Origin: Chryseobacterium gotjawalense
GTDB taxonomy: Bacteria; Bacteroidota; Bacteroidia; Flavobacteriales; Weeksellaceae
Direction: 5' to 3'
NCBI RefSeq assembly: GCF_030012525.1
Contig: NZ_CP124855.1
Span: forward strand, 1,488,001-1,552,000
DNA length: 64,000 nucleotides
Shown: one piece after another, positions 16,878 to 26,719 of the stretch
Layout: the number at the start of each line of letters is the position of its first letter
Numbering within the stretch: position 1 is the first letter of the stretch
Made by a program: the position numbers and the translations under genes
Notes under the pieces: generated by a model
What the model saw: the letters and a program-made list of their open reading frames with translations, nothing else
What the model was told of the DNA's origin: nothing
Database searches by the model: none

Positions 16878-17882
16878 ATGAAAAAAGCAACTTTTAAACA
16901 ATATCTTTTAGAATTCAAACAAGCCAGCGGAACATCCCGCGGTATTCTAACCTCCAAGGAAACCTATATTCTCGAAATAACCGAGGGTGATAAAAAAGGA
17001 ATCGGAGAATGTGCAATTTTCCGCGGACTGAGTTTCGAAGACGTTCCCGAGTATGAAGAAATGCTGCAATGGCTTTGCGATAATATTAATGAGAACAAGA
17101 AACTTCTTAGAAAAGAACTGCTTCATTTTCCGTCCATCTGGTTTGGTTATGAACAGGCGATGCTGAATTTGAAAAACGGTGCAGACCTCTATTTCCCCAG
17201 TGATTTTTCAGAAGGATATTCTTCCATCAAAATCAATGGTTTGATTTGGATGGGCGATGCGGATTTTATGGAGCAGCAAATTGAAGAGAAATTAGATCAA
17301 GGATTCGCTTGTCTGAAACTGAAAATCGGTGCGGACTGGAAGTCGGAAAAAGAAATTCTAAAAAAACTCCGAAAAAAGTTCCCAAAAGAGGAACTAGAAT
17401 TAAGAGTTGATGCCAATGGTGGATTCACTTTTGAAGAAGCGAAAGTGGTTTTACAGGAACTTTCGGATTTGGGAATTCATTCTATCGAACAACCGATTAA
17501 AGCTGGAAACACCGATCAAATGGCCGAACTTTGCAAGACAAGTCCAACACCGATTGCTTTGGACGAAGAGTTGATTGGCGTCTTAAATTTCGAGGACAAA
17601 AAGGAGCTTTTAGAAAAAATCAATCCACAGTTTATTATTTTGAAACCATCATTGGTTGGCGGATTTTCCGGTACTGATGAATGGATTGCTTTTGCAGAAA
17701 GTAAGAAAATCGGTTGGTGGATTACCTCTGCCCTGGAAAGCAATATCGGCCTGAATGCGATTGCACAATATACTTTCACCAAAAATCCAAAAATTCCGCA
17801 AGGTTTGGGAACCGGCGGATTGTTTACCAATAATTTAGAAACCCGATTGGTTCTCCATGGAGATGAATTGATGATGAGATAA
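16878..17882 (+). CDS. menC: o-Succinylbenzoate synthase (enolase superfamily)
   Basis: Dehydrates SHCHC to o-succinylbenzoate in menaquinone synthesis, the main quinone of Flavobacteriia. The 334-aa protein has the muconate-lactonizing/OSBS layout: capping domain, then the barrel with KLKIGADW (catalytic Lys pair), RVDANGGF (metal Asp), SIEQPI (metal Glu), ALDEEL (metal Asp) and IILKPSLVGGF (catalytic Lys). No other men gene is near. The ATG abuts the U-run of the preceding terminator, so no separate leader exists unless the transcript reads through. A dipeptide epimerase is the main alternative; the short length and the LKPSLVGG motif favour MenC. Confidence 0.82.
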   Translation: MKKATFKQYLLEFKQASGTSRGILTSKETYILEITEGDKKGIGECAIFRGLSFEDVPEYEEMLQWLCDNINENKKLLRKELLHFPSIWFGYEQAMLNLKNGADLYFPSDFSEGYSSIKINGLIWMGDADFMEQQIEEKLDQGFACLKLKIGADWKSEKEILKKLRKKFPKEELELRVDANGGFTFEEAKVVLQELSDLGIHSIEQPIKAGNTDQMAELCKTSPTPIALDEELIGVLNFEDKKELLEKINPQFIILKPSLVGGFSGTDEWIAFAESKKIGWWITSALESNIGLNAIAQYTFTKNPKIPQGLGTGGLFTNNLETRLVLHGDELMMR

Positions 17883-17888
17883 ATTAAT

Positions 17889-17937
17889 TCGGCTCAGTTT
17901 TGAATTCTTTAATAAAGTTTTCAAAGCTGAGCCGAAA
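17889..17937. terminator. Hairpin between convergent menC and DUF3575 gene
   Basis: Perfect 10-bp arms TTCGGCTCAG and CTGAGCCGAA, extended inwards by a wobble-containing TTTTGAA/TTCAAAG stem. No strong U-run on either side, so a terminator role for both convergent genes is likely but not certain. Confidence 0.6.
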
Positions 17938-17960
17938 TAACTGTGATGAAAAATTAAATA

Positions 17961-18674
17961 TTAAAACCGATATCCCACTGACAGACCAGATCTCACTCCG
18001 GCCCACGGTCCGTCTACATTAATACTTGCTCCATTAGCATCTGTTGTGGCAGTATATTTTACGAAAGGAATATCGAGCCCTTCAATTTCTTTTTTCAATT
18101 CCTGCTGCTCAGAAGGCGTGAGGATTCTGGATGAATTTCCACGGAAATCTCCCTTGCCTTTTCCGTAATGGGCGCCAATAATCCACCAGTCTAAAACCCA
18201 GTTATTTTTTTCACCTAAAAACCATTGGGCGCCAACTAATAATCCACCACTGTTTCCTTTTGCTTTTCCTGAAATTTTCAAAGCAACATCTCCCATTCCA
18301 TAATCTGAAGTTAAGACCACATTATCAGCATTAAAAGACGAATATCTGTAATAGGGCGCGAGATAAAAACCATGCCCATATCCTTTACCCAAATATATTC
18401 TGGGTTCTATCGTGAAATTTGTCAAAGAAACTTCAATATTGGAAAGCTCTGTATCTTTTATATAACTGCTGCTAAAAGGAACACCACCCTTTCCCATCGA
18501 CCCAAATCCAACGGCAACGGAGAATTTTTTATTGATAATACGCTCGTAACTGAGATTAACATTTCGAAACGCGTAAGCCGTGATGTTTGTTTTAACAATG
18601 TTCATTTTCTCCGGTGAACCGGTTTGTGAAAAAAAAGTGCCTGAAATAAACAGCATGAAAAATAAAGTCCTCAT
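17961..18674 (-). CDS. Outer-membrane beta-barrel protein, DUF3575-like
   Basis: A 237-aa exported protein. Signal peptide MRTLFFMLFISGTFFSQ, then alternating amphipathic strands (NVNLSYERIINKKFSVAVGFG, FYLAPYYRYSSF, SGGLLVGAQWFLGE, NWVLDWWIIGAHYG) ending in SVGYRF, the terminal aromatic residue expected for Bam-assembled barrels. It resembles DUF3575 proteins. Function unknown. Monocistronic, convergent with menC. The gene at 27897 is a second, more typical DUF3575 protein. Confidence 0.75.
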   Translation of the reverse strand: MRTLFFMLFISGTFFSQTGSPEKMNIVKTNITAYAFRNVNLSYERIINKKFSVAVGFGSMGKGGVPFSSSYIKDTELSNIEVSLTNFTIEPRIYLGKGYGHGFYLAPYYRYSSFNADNVVLTSDYGMGDVALKISGKAKGNSGGLLVGAQWFLGEKNNWVLDWWIIGAHYGKGKGDFRGNSSRILTPSEQQELKKEIEGLDIPFVKYTATTDANGASINVDGPWAGVRSGLSVGYRF

Positions 18675-18869
18675 AAAGTTATAGTTATTGGTTTGTATTA
18701 GCTTTTCATTTAAGAAGAGCCCAAGATATTAAAATAATCTTAAAGAAACCTTATGCGGTAATTTATCATATAGCTTCAGCAATTATTACAAATTATTCTT
18801 GTGATTTGCTATTTTTCAAATTTGAATTTTGTCCGTTTTAAAGGGATTGTATAGGCATTCACCTCAATT

Positions 18870-19832
18870 TTAAATTTTAGCCAAAATATCTTTTATAATA
18901 ATTTCTGCATGAACCCGGGAGTTTTCAATGAACCACAGATGCGTGTCTTTCCCTCCGCAAACTACGCCGGCTAAATATAAACCAGCTACATTGGTCTCCA
19001 TGGTATCTTCATTATAAAAAGGTTTCAGATGATCTCCGTGAAGTTCGATGCCAGAATTTCTCAGGAATTCAAAATTCGGAAGATAACCGGTCATGGCTAA
19101 GACAAAATCATTTTCTATTTCCCGGATAGTGTTGTTTTCATCTTTAAAGATAATGGCATCCGGAGTTATTTCTAAAACCTCTGCATTGAAGTAAGCGGCA
19201 ACAGTTCCTTCATTAATTCGGTTTTCGATATCAGGTTTCACCCAATATTTCACGCTTTTAGAAATTTCAGCATGGCGGATAATCATGGTAACCTCTGCCC
19301 CTTTTCGGTAGGTTTCCAAAGCAGCATCAACCGCAGAATTACTGGAACCGATGACGGCAATTTTTTGATGGGCATAAGGATAAGGCTCGGAATAATAATG
19401 CTTGACCTTGGGCAGATTTTCTCCTTTGACATTCATCATATTGGGAATATCGTAGAAACCTGTGGCGATGGTGACCTTCCTGGCGAGGTATTTATTTTTG
19501 GCCGTTTCAATTAAGAAATTATCTTTCTTGGTCACTTTTAAAACCTCTTCGTATAAATTGATATTGATTTTCAGATGTCGCGAAATACCCTGATAATATT
19601 CCAGCGCCTCTCTCCTACCCGGTTTTTGCGCAGTAGAAATAAAGGGAATATCTCCAATTTCCAATTTATCGGCGGTGGAGAAAAAAGTCATATATAAAGG
19701 ATAATGGTAAAGTGAATTTACAATCGTTCCCTTTTCGATGATGAGATAAGAAAGTCCCGCTTTCTCGGCTTCCAAAGCACAGTTTAAGCCAATCGGTCCG
19801 CCACCGATGATTATAAGATCATATAATTTCAT
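18870..19832 (-). CDS. ypdA: YpdA-type bacillithiol disulfide reductase
   Basis: FAD/NADPH flavoprotein of 320 aa, family thought to reduce oxidised bacillithiol. FAD-binding GGGPIGLNCALEAEKAG is at residues 10-26; the second Rossmann motif VIGSSNSAVDAALETYRKGAEVTMI binds NADPH; the end GVVCGGKDTHLWFIENSRVHAE closes the FAD site. YpdA proteins lack the CxxC pair of thioredoxin reductase and none is seen here. Implies bacillithiol as low-molecular-weight thiol (family knowledge; bsh genes are not in this window). A TATATTTG box ends 4 bases before the ATG. Confidence 0.88.
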   Translation of the reverse strand: MKLYDLIIIGGGPIGLNCALEAEKAGLSYLIIEKGTIVNSLYHYPLYMTFFSTADKLEIGDIPFISTAQKPGRREALEYYQGISRHLKININLYEEVLKVTKKDNFLIETAKNKYLARKVTIATGFYDIPNMMNVKGENLPKVKHYYSEPYPYAHQKIAVIGSSNSAVDAALETYRKGAEVTMIIRHAEISKSVKYWVKPDIENRINEGTVAAYFNAEVLEITPDAIIFKDENNTIREIENDFVLAMTGYLPNFEFLRNSGIELHGDHLKPFYNEDTMETNVAGLYLAGVVCGGKDTHLWFIENSRVHAEIIIKDILAKI

Positions 19833-19836
19833 AGTG

Positions 19837-19844
19837 CAAATATA
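19837..19844 (-). promoter_or_regulatory. -7 box of ypdA
   Basis: Minus strand TATATTTG, then CACT, then ATG. Exact TAnnTTTG match with a 4-base gap to the start codon; no convincing -33 box. Confidence 0.6.
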
Positions 19845-19951
19845 TTGAACTGAAATTTCTTCAGATTAAAACAGCGTCTGAAATTTCGTAAATTCAAAAA
19901 TTGACAATTACAGTATTAAAGAAGTTGCTTTGTACTTATTGCAACCGGGAT

Positions 19952-22900
19952 TTAATTTCTGTTTTTCACTAAAACCCAGCCTGTAAACACCCGGCCATCA
20001 GCCAAAGTTAAAACATACCAGTAAGCATCCGTGGAAACCACGCGACCCAAAGTTTTGCCATCCCACTCTAAACGGGTTGCACTTTCCTGCTCAAAAATCT
20101 TTTCTTTGAATCTGTTGAATACTTTTAAATTTGTTTTCTGGCCATCAAAAACATTGAGATCATCGATAATCCAGGTATCATTAATACCGTCGTCATTCGG
20201 ACTGAAAGCATTTCTAATATTTAAAACCAATCCTTTTTTTATTTGTGGATTACAATCTGAATCTTCAAATTTCACATAAAACGTGATTACGCCATAAGGT
20301 AAATTGTAGAAAACATTTACGTCCTGATAGTTAATACCGTCGATGGAATAAAGGATTTTTTTACTTCCGGTCGCAATCACCGTATAAGAATTTCCGCTTG
20401 GCAATAATTTAGTGATAATGGGAACCTCATAAATTTTAACATTTACATCAGTAGTGAAGGTACAGTTGTTAGAAGCCGTTACCATTAATGAATAAACGCC
20501 CGCTGTTTTTACATTTCTTAACTCTTTGGTAGTTGAGACTACTTCTCCCGCTGGATTTTTCCATTCAAAACTCACAATATTAAGATTAGAAAAATCGGGT
20601 TTAATATCCACGAAACCATCCGGACAGAAATAATAATCCGGCAAAATGATCATCGGTGTTTTCTTAAGACTTAATTTAATTTCCACCTTTTCCGGACAGA
20701 ATCCCGGAGCGCTTACTTTCGCAAAGATCGTTTTTGGTCCCGAGTTTTCATTAAATAAATAACTTTGTGGATTAGAAATTTTATTTGTTCCGTTATTAAT
20801 ATCTAAAACAGTCGGATAATATTCAAATGTTGCAGTGCCAGAATAAATAGTTTTTTCAAACCGCGTGATATCCAGGTTTTCAACGTTATCGTTTCCCGTG
20901 TCACAGTCATTAATTAAAAATGGTCCGCTATTGTTAAAGGTAATTTTTTTTCCCAGAGATAAATCAATGGAAGCGGTATCAAAACATCCCGGGATATTTT
21001 CTACCCGCACCCAAATTCTGGTTGTCGCAGGACCAAAACTGTATTTCGCCGGATTTGCAATCGGATTGGTATTGGTATCAGCATCTGCTTTAGTCTGGAA
21101 AAAACTGAAAATATTTTCGGTATCTGCGGTATACACCATTCGGTCTGTAAAACTTGTTAAATCAACATCTGTCAGACCATCGAGATTATCGTCGCATAAG
21201 TCTCCAATAACAGCGTTCATCGCTTTCGGAGGAAGATAGGTTTGAAGTTCAATTGGTGCCACAGAATAACAACCGATTGATTTAGACGTAAACCTCGCCC
21301 ATACAGTCGTTTTTGAATTGATCGTGACTACCGGTGAATTAATTTGTGTAGCAGGAACTCCCGCATTGGCCGCACTTTCTGTTTTATAGTAAGAAATCGT
21401 GAGATCGCCGATGGCCAGTAAATTTTCATTTTGGTAAAATAACTGCGGCAAAGCCTCTGTCAGATCAAAAGACTCATTGAGATTAAAGTCATAATCACAT
21501 TTTTTAAGAATTGCTTTTTTTAAAACAACAACCGGTAAAAAATTCAGTTGAATATTTAACGTGCTCACAGAAAAACAGCCGCTTCCGAAGGAAACCTTCA
21601 CATAAACAACCTTCGTTTTGGGAATAACAAATCCAGTAGGCGTGGAGATCAAACCTGTCAAAGAATTGTTCGCAGGATTATACCCCGTATAATATTGAAA
21701 GCTGACAGCATCAGAACCTGTATAAATTTCGGACTCGTAATTGGTGAGATCGAAGGGTTCCAGTCCATCATTATTATTATCGCAAACATTATCCTTAACA
21801 ACTGTGATCACTTGTTCAACAACGGGTGTTGAAACCAAAGAAAGCTCAATTTGAAAAACTGCTGAACAACTATAGGATACTATTCTCACAAAGAGTTTCG
21901 CCGTATTCTGAACTTTATAACTGCTGATTGCATTCGTATTATTCTGGGCATCTGTATAATTAGAAAAAAAGGAAACAGCAGCATTCTGAGATCCTATGAT
22001 CCGTTTGCTTAGAGTAGAAAGCGTCACATTTTCTTCACCATCATTTTTAAAGTCACAAATTTCAAACACAGACTGTTTTATGACCACATGCACCAAATTA
22101 ATTTCAAGCGCTCTCACCGCATAACAATCTGTAGCGTCGGAGAACTTCACATAAAAAGTTTTGGTCACCAAATCGCCGTTATCCGTAATGGTCTGGAAAT
22201 TTGAAATTGGATTTATATCATCTTCTGCATCAGCAGCTGACAAAAAGAATGTCGTCGTAATACCAGCGGATGACTGCAACAACATTCCCGGAGCATAATC
22301 ATTTAAATCAACAGCGATATCCTGAGTTCCATCAAAACAGATATAAGCCGTGTGGTCTTTTGCTTCAACTTTGGTTAAGGTGATATCCAGATTGATAACA
22401 GCAATACTGAAACAGCCTCCAGGTGCCTGCACCCTTACATAAACCTGATACTTCCCATCCCTAACAGTAGTCAAAACAGAGCCTGTTCCGGAGTACGCTT
22501 CCTGGTATGTCGCATAGAAACTTAAGATCACGTTTGGATCAGAGGTGACTTGAGAACCCAACGCCGCCATAAAATCAAAAGGTTCCGTCAAATCACCCAA
22601 ATAATCGCAGGTGGAAAGCACCAATGGTATCGGAGAATTTACAACAGGTGACGATAAGAAATTCAACGTAACAGGACCAAAAGTTTGACTGCATGTCGCG
22701 GTCTTATAATTAACGTAAAGCTGAAGATTGTTAACAAGATTAGCCGTTTGAACTTCATTAATATTATTTTCAGCATCTGCCTGCGATAAAAAATAATGAA
22801 TACTTCCGTTAACAGGCGAAGCAAATAATTTCGGGTCAAGAAGTGAAAGTTTAAAATTGTTTTCTACCCCATCATTATTAATGTCACAAATAGCGATGTT

Positions 22901-24163
22901 CGAAGTAAGCAAACTTTTTGAAATGAGATTGAGATTTAAAACGGCAGTCCGAAAACATCCCGGATCAGATTTACTTTGAACACGCACATAAAAAATTCTG
23001 TTTGCACTCAGTACAAAATTTACAGGTTGCGGATTCACCGCATTTTGAGCATCTGCCAACGAATTATGAAAACTAAAAATCAAATTACCCGGATTTTGAG
23101 GCGTGAGATCAGCAACATAATCCTCCAGATTAACGTTAAATGAACTGTTTCCGCAGAAAACTTCAGTCGAATTTTTTGCCAACGGGTAATCCAGCGCATA
23201 AGTTACCGCTGAAGTATCCTGTAAAACATACTCCAGATTACCACAAAGCGGATAGGAAACTTTCACGGTATAAATTTCATTTTTTTCCGCACAAATCTTT
23301 ACAATATCTCCACTTCCAACCTTTACGTTGCTTGAATTGAACCAAGAAACTTGTGGAATAACTGCATTACCGTTTGGCGTAAATTTCCAGGCTTCATTTT
23401 GCGCTTCCCAAATTCCCGAATTTCTGACGGCAGGTGAATACCCTATGGTCGCTTCCGAATTTATAATTCCCAAAAGCGAATTTTTAAATTTGGCTTCCGC
23501 ACAGAGTAAAGGTTTGTTTTCCACAAAAATCTCAACAATATTAGACCCTTCAGAAAGCACGATTTGGGAAGTCACCGTTTGGTCACAACCCAACACTCTT
23601 CCTTTGTAGAAATTCACGACGAGTTTCCGGCAGGGAGCTGTTCCGATGACGCTGTAATACACTTCGGAATCGTTCGCTTTAGAAAAAACCAAATCACTGA
23701 ATACGCCGAAAATACTGTTTTTAGGAAGCGTGATGCTGGGATTCAATTCCTCCACATTAGGATAATTTACTTTCCCCAACTGGGTACTGTCAAAAGTAAG
23801 AACACCATTGCTACTGACAATTACCTCGCTGTAATTTTTTCCGAAATAACAAAAATTAAAAGGAATATTTATTTTACTGAAAAACAAATCATCTGCATCT
23901 GCATTTAGCGGCGTTCCGGAATTGAAATCACCGTAAGGACTGAAATTTTCCGAAGAAACACGGTACGATGTTGTTTCAAAAAAAGTTGGATAGGTTGCCT
24001 TCAATTGAAGACAGCTTCCGGTGAGTGGATAATTGCAGTCTATAACAGGATCTTTGTTGCCATTAACATCAGTAATTTTTACCGTATTGCAGAATTGCTG
24101 ACCAAATAAAGGCAGGCAGTATGTTAAAAAAGATAATGTTAAAAAAATTAATCTTCTATGCAT
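19952..24163 (-). CDS. Large T9SS substrate with type B sorting domain
   Basis: A 1403-aa surface or secreted protein. Signal peptide MHRRLIFLTLSFLTYCLPLFGQQ; residues about 60-270 resemble a beta-rich domain opening many such proteins (NPSITLPKNSIFGVFSDLVF). From about residue 335 to 1180 runs a series of about nine modules of roughly 95 residues, each built as a Cys-Asp-x-Asn-x-Asp-Gly-like start followed by FDLT-like text and ending FYVRVxxPGCF-like. The last about 85 residues (NAFSPNDDGINDTWIIDDL ... GWVLVKNRN) are the gliding-motility-associated C-terminal domain used for type B T9SS sorting. Probably an adhesin; this is inferred. Exported by the GldKLMN machinery at 33.7-38.6 kb. Confidence 0.9.
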   Translation of the reverse strand: MHRRLIFLTLSFLTYCLPLFGQQFCNTVKITDVNGNKDPVIDCNYPLTGSCLQLKATYPTFFETTSYRVSSENFSPYGDFNSGTPLNADADDLFFSKINIPFNFCYFGKNYSEVIVSSNGVLTFDSTQLGKVNYPNVEELNPSITLPKNSIFGVFSDLVFSKANDSEVYYSVIGTAPCRKLVVNFYKGRVLGCDQTVTSQIVLSEGSNIVEIFVENKPLLCAEAKFKNSLLGIINSEATIGYSPAVRNSGIWEAQNEAWKFTPNGNAVIPQVSWFNSSNVKVGSGDIVKICAEKNEIYTVKVSYPLCGNLEYVLQDTSAVTYALDYPLAKNSTEVFCGNSSFNVNLEDYVADLTPQNPGNLIFSFHNSLADAQNAVNPQPVNFVLSANRIFYVRVQSKSDPGCFRTAVLNLNLISKSLLTSNIAICDINNDGVENNFKLSLLDPKLFASPVNGSIHYFLSQADAENNINEVQTANLVNNLQLYVNYKTATCSQTFGPVTLNFLSSPVVNSPIPLVLSTCDYLGDLTEPFDFMAALGSQVTSDPNVILSFYATYQEAYSGTGSVLTTVRDGKYQVYVRVQAPGGCFSIAVINLDITLTKVEAKDHTAYICFDGTQDIAVDLNDYAPGMLLQSSAGITTTFFLSAADAEDDINPISNFQTITDNGDLVTKTFYVKFSDATDCYAVRALEINLVHVVIKQSVFEICDFKNDGEENVTLSTLSKRIIGSQNAAVSFFSNYTDAQNNTNAISSYKVQNTAKLFVRIVSYSCSAVFQIELSLVSTPVVEQVITVVKDNVCDNNNDGLEPFDLTNYESEIYTGSDAVSFQYYTGYNPANNSLTGLISTPTGFVIPKTKVVYVKVSFGSGCFSVSTLNIQLNFLPVVVLKKAILKKCDYDFNLNESFDLTEALPQLFYQNENLLAIGDLTISYYKTESAANAGVPATQINSPVVTINSKTTVWARFTSKSIGCYSVAPIELQTYLPPKAMNAVIGDLCDDNLDGLTDVDLTSFTDRMVYTADTENIFSFFQTKADADTNTNPIANPAKYSFGPATTRIWVRVENIPGCFDTASIDLSLGKKITFNNSGPFLINDCDTGNDNVENLDITRFEKTIYSGTATFEYYPTVLDINNGTNKISNPQSYLFNENSGPKTIFAKVSAPGFCPEKVEIKLSLKKTPMIILPDYYFCPDGFVDIKPDFSNLNIVSFEWKNPAGEVVSTTKELRNVKTAGVYSLMVTASNNCTFTTDVNVKIYEVPIITKLLPSGNSYTVIATGSKKILYSIDGINYQDVNVFYNLPYGVITFYVKFEDSDCNPQIKKGLVLNIRNAFSPNDDGINDTWIIDDLNVFDGQKTNLKVFNRFKEKIFEQESATRLEWDGKTLGRVVSTDAYWYVLTLADGRVFTGWVLVKNRN

Positions 24164-24833
24164 AACATTATTGACGGTTTTATATTATTCACCCCTCATA
24201 ATTTGTGTTTTTGTCGGAAATAATCCCCCTTAAATCCTAGCCCACAATTTACGATTATATTCCGAATTAATAATATTATGTTAAGTTAAATTTAATAATT
24301 CATTTCTATAAGTTTAGAAATAAATTATTAAATACCCTGAAAGACTGCCTGATACAGATTTCGCCTGCCACTCAAAGCAGCATTTTCTACAAGATTTAAA
24401 ATATATCAGTTTTCAGATCCTGGCAGGCCTTTTCGCGGATTGAAAGAAAATAAATCAAGATCTTTAAGACAAATGCCGGACCGTTACATTAATTAATACT
24501 ATCTGATATCGAACAACTTATTTATCTTAAAAAAGCTGAATAAGATTAAAATAAATCTTATAATTTAAATATCATGTTTAAATTTATCATTATATCCAAA
24601 CTCCCACTATCAAGCAATAAAATCGAGTTTAAAAATAATAACAAATTCAGTGTTTAAAATTCATAAGCCATACTGCTTTATTCATCGAATGATTCATATA
24701 AAATATAACCCTTTAAACAGTGGAACAAATCTGTTTAAACTTCAAAATAAATCAGGGTAACTTCCTATTAAACGAAAAAAAGCACCAAAATATTCTACTT
24801 TTTATTTTCCTCACTTTTCGCTAAATTTGCCAA
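24164..24833. other. AT-rich intergenic region, no gene seen
   Basis: Holds the divergent promoters of the T9SS substrate and glnS. Only notable structure: an inverted repeat GCCTGCCA (24363-24370) and TGGCAGGC (24421-24428) with 50 bases between, of unknown meaning. No open frame longer than about 30 codons has gene-like content. Confidence 0.5.
24822..24829 (+). promoter_or_regulatory. -7 box of glnS
   Basis: TAAATTTG, then CCAA, then ATG at 24834: exact consensus with a 4-base gap, so the mRNA probably starts at the A of the start codon. The -33 region is only T-rich. Confidence 0.65.
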
Positions 24834-26519
24834 ATGAACAATCCCATGGAAGAAGATAAAAAACCCCTCAATTTTATTGAGCAAATAATAGAAGAAGATT
24901 TAGCGAATGGATTACCGAAAGAGAAATTACGTTTCCGTTTCCCACCAGAGCCCAATGGATACCTGCATATAGGTCACACCAAAGCGATCTGCATCAACTT
25001 CGGGCTGGGTGAAAAATATGGCGCGCCGGTAAACCTTCGTTTTGATGACACCAATCCTGAAAAAGAAGAACAGGAATTTGTTGATTCCATTAAAACTGAT
25101 ATCGACTGGTTGGGTTTTAAATATGATCAGGAATTGTATGCTTCCGATTATTTCGACCAATTATATGACTGGGCCGTTCAGATGATTAAAAACGGTAAAG
25201 CTTATATCGATGAGCAACCCTCGGAAAAAATTACTGAGCAGAGAAAAAACCCTTTCGAAGATGGTGTTGAATCACCGTTTAGAAACCGTGCGGTTGAAGA
25301 AAGTTTAGCTCTTTTCGAAAAAATGAAAAACGGCGAGTTCGAAGAAGGTGCAATGTCGCTTCGTGCAAAAATCGATATGACTTCTCCGAATATGAATATG
25401 CGCGATCCTGTGATGTATCGAATTTTAAAAAGACCGCATCACCGCACCGGCGACAAATGGAAAATTTACCCGATGTACGATTGGGCACACGGCGAATCCG
25501 ATTATATCGAACAGATTTCACACTCTTTATGCTCTTTAGAGTTTGAAAATCACCGGCCGTTATACGATTGGTACTTAGATCAGGTATACGTAAATGATAC
25601 CACACGAAACAAACAACGTGAATTTGCACGCATGAATGTTTCTTACATGATCACTTCTAAAAGAAAATTACAGCGATTAGTAGCCGAGAACGCAGTTACA
25701 GGTTGGGATGATCCAAGAATGCCTACCATTTCAGGGATGCGCAGATTAGGATTTACGCCGGCTTCCATTAAAAATTTTATTGAAAGAGTTGGTGTGGCAA
25801 AAAGAGAAAATCTCATCGACATTCAGTTGCTGGAGTTTTTCGTACGCGAAGATTTAAATAAAATTGCAACCCGCGTTATGGCAGTCGTTGATCCAGTAAA
25901 ACTGGTGATTACCAATTATCCGGAAAATGAAGAAGAATGGCTGGAAACTGAGAATAATCCGGAGCAGCATGATGCAGGAACAAGAACAGTTCCGTTCTCG
26001 AAAGAATTATATATCGAAAGAGAAGACTTTAAAGAAGAAGGAAATAAGAAATTCTTCCGTTTGAAATTAGGCGGAGAAGTTCGTTTGAAATCGGCTTATA
26101 TTATTAAAGCTGAAAGTGTAGACAAAGATGAAAATGGCGAGATCACAACTATATATGCTACTTACGACGAGAAAAGCAAATCTGGAAGTGGTACGGAAGA
26201 AAGTTTGAGAAAAGTAAAAGGAACCTTGCATTGGGTTTCGGCAAAACACGCAATTCCGGTGGATGTTAGAATTTACGACCGACTTTTTACAACACCACAA
26301 CCCGATGCGGAGAAGGAAACTGATTTCATGCAATTCATTAATCCTGAAAGTTTAAAAATCGTTCAGGGATTTGCAGAACCAAGTTTAAAAAACGCCGCAA
26401 TCGGCCATCCTTATCAATTTCAACGAATTGGCTATTTCACCAAAGACAGAGATTCTTCTGATGAAAAACTTGTGTTTAACAGAACCGTAACTTTAAAAGA
26501 TGGATTCAAGCCAGAGTAA
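24834..26519 (+). CDS. glnS: Glutaminyl-tRNA synthetase
   Basis: Charges tRNA-Gln directly. A 561-aa class I synthetase: RFPPEPNGYLHIGHTKA carries the HIGH motif, the insertion RFDDTNPEKEEQEFVDSI binds the acceptor end, and ITSKRKLQ corresponds to KMSKS. DWAHGESDYIEQISHSLCSLEF and the downstream two beta-barrel anticodon-binding region (DVRIYDRLFTTPQP) identify GlnRS rather than GluRS. The ATG at 24834 is used; MEEDKK at codon 5 is an alternative but the -7 box spacing supports the first. Followed by a terminator. Confidence 0.96.
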   Translation: MNNPMEEDKKPLNFIEQIIEEDLANGLPKEKLRFRFPPEPNGYLHIGHTKAICINFGLGEKYGAPVNLRFDDTNPEKEEQEFVDSIKTDIDWLGFKYDQELYASDYFDQLYDWAVQMIKNGKAYIDEQPSEKITEQRKNPFEDGVESPFRNRAVEESLALFEKMKNGEFEEGAMSLRAKIDMTSPNMNMRDPVMYRILKRPHHRTGDKWKIYPMYDWAHGESDYIEQISHSLCSLEFENHRPLYDWYLDQVYVNDTTRNKQREFARMNVSYMITSKRKLQRLVAENAVTGWDDPRMPTISGMRRLGFTPASIKNFIERVGVAKRENLIDIQLLEFFVREDLNKIATRVMAVVDPVKLVITNYPENEEEWLETENNPEQHDAGTRTVPFSKELYIEREDFKEEGNKKFFRLKLGGEVRLKSAYIIKAESVDKDENGEITTIYATYDEKSKSGSGTEESLRKVKGTLHWVSAKHAIPVDVRIYDRLFTTPQPDAEKETDFMQFINPESLKIVQGFAEPSLKNAAIGHPYQFQRIGYFTKDRDSSDEKLVFNRTVTLKDGFKPE

Positions 26520-26538
26520 TTTTTTAAAGATAATATTT

Positions 26539-26565
26539 AAAACTTCGGAATTTCCGGAGTTTTTT
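26539..26565 (+). terminator. Terminator of glnS
   Basis: AACTTCGGA/TCCGGAGTT stem with one G-T pair, then TTTTTT, about 20 bases after the glnS stop. Confidence 0.8.
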
Positions 26566-26719
26566 CATTTTATTTGAATTAAATTTCAGTTACATCACTG
26601 AAAATCAAAATCTTTTGTCCTGCACTTTTTAACTCAAATGCTCAGATTACTTTAATTCAGCTTCTATTTTAACTCCATTTTATAATATTATAATTAACTT
26701 CGCATCGAATTTTATTAAA

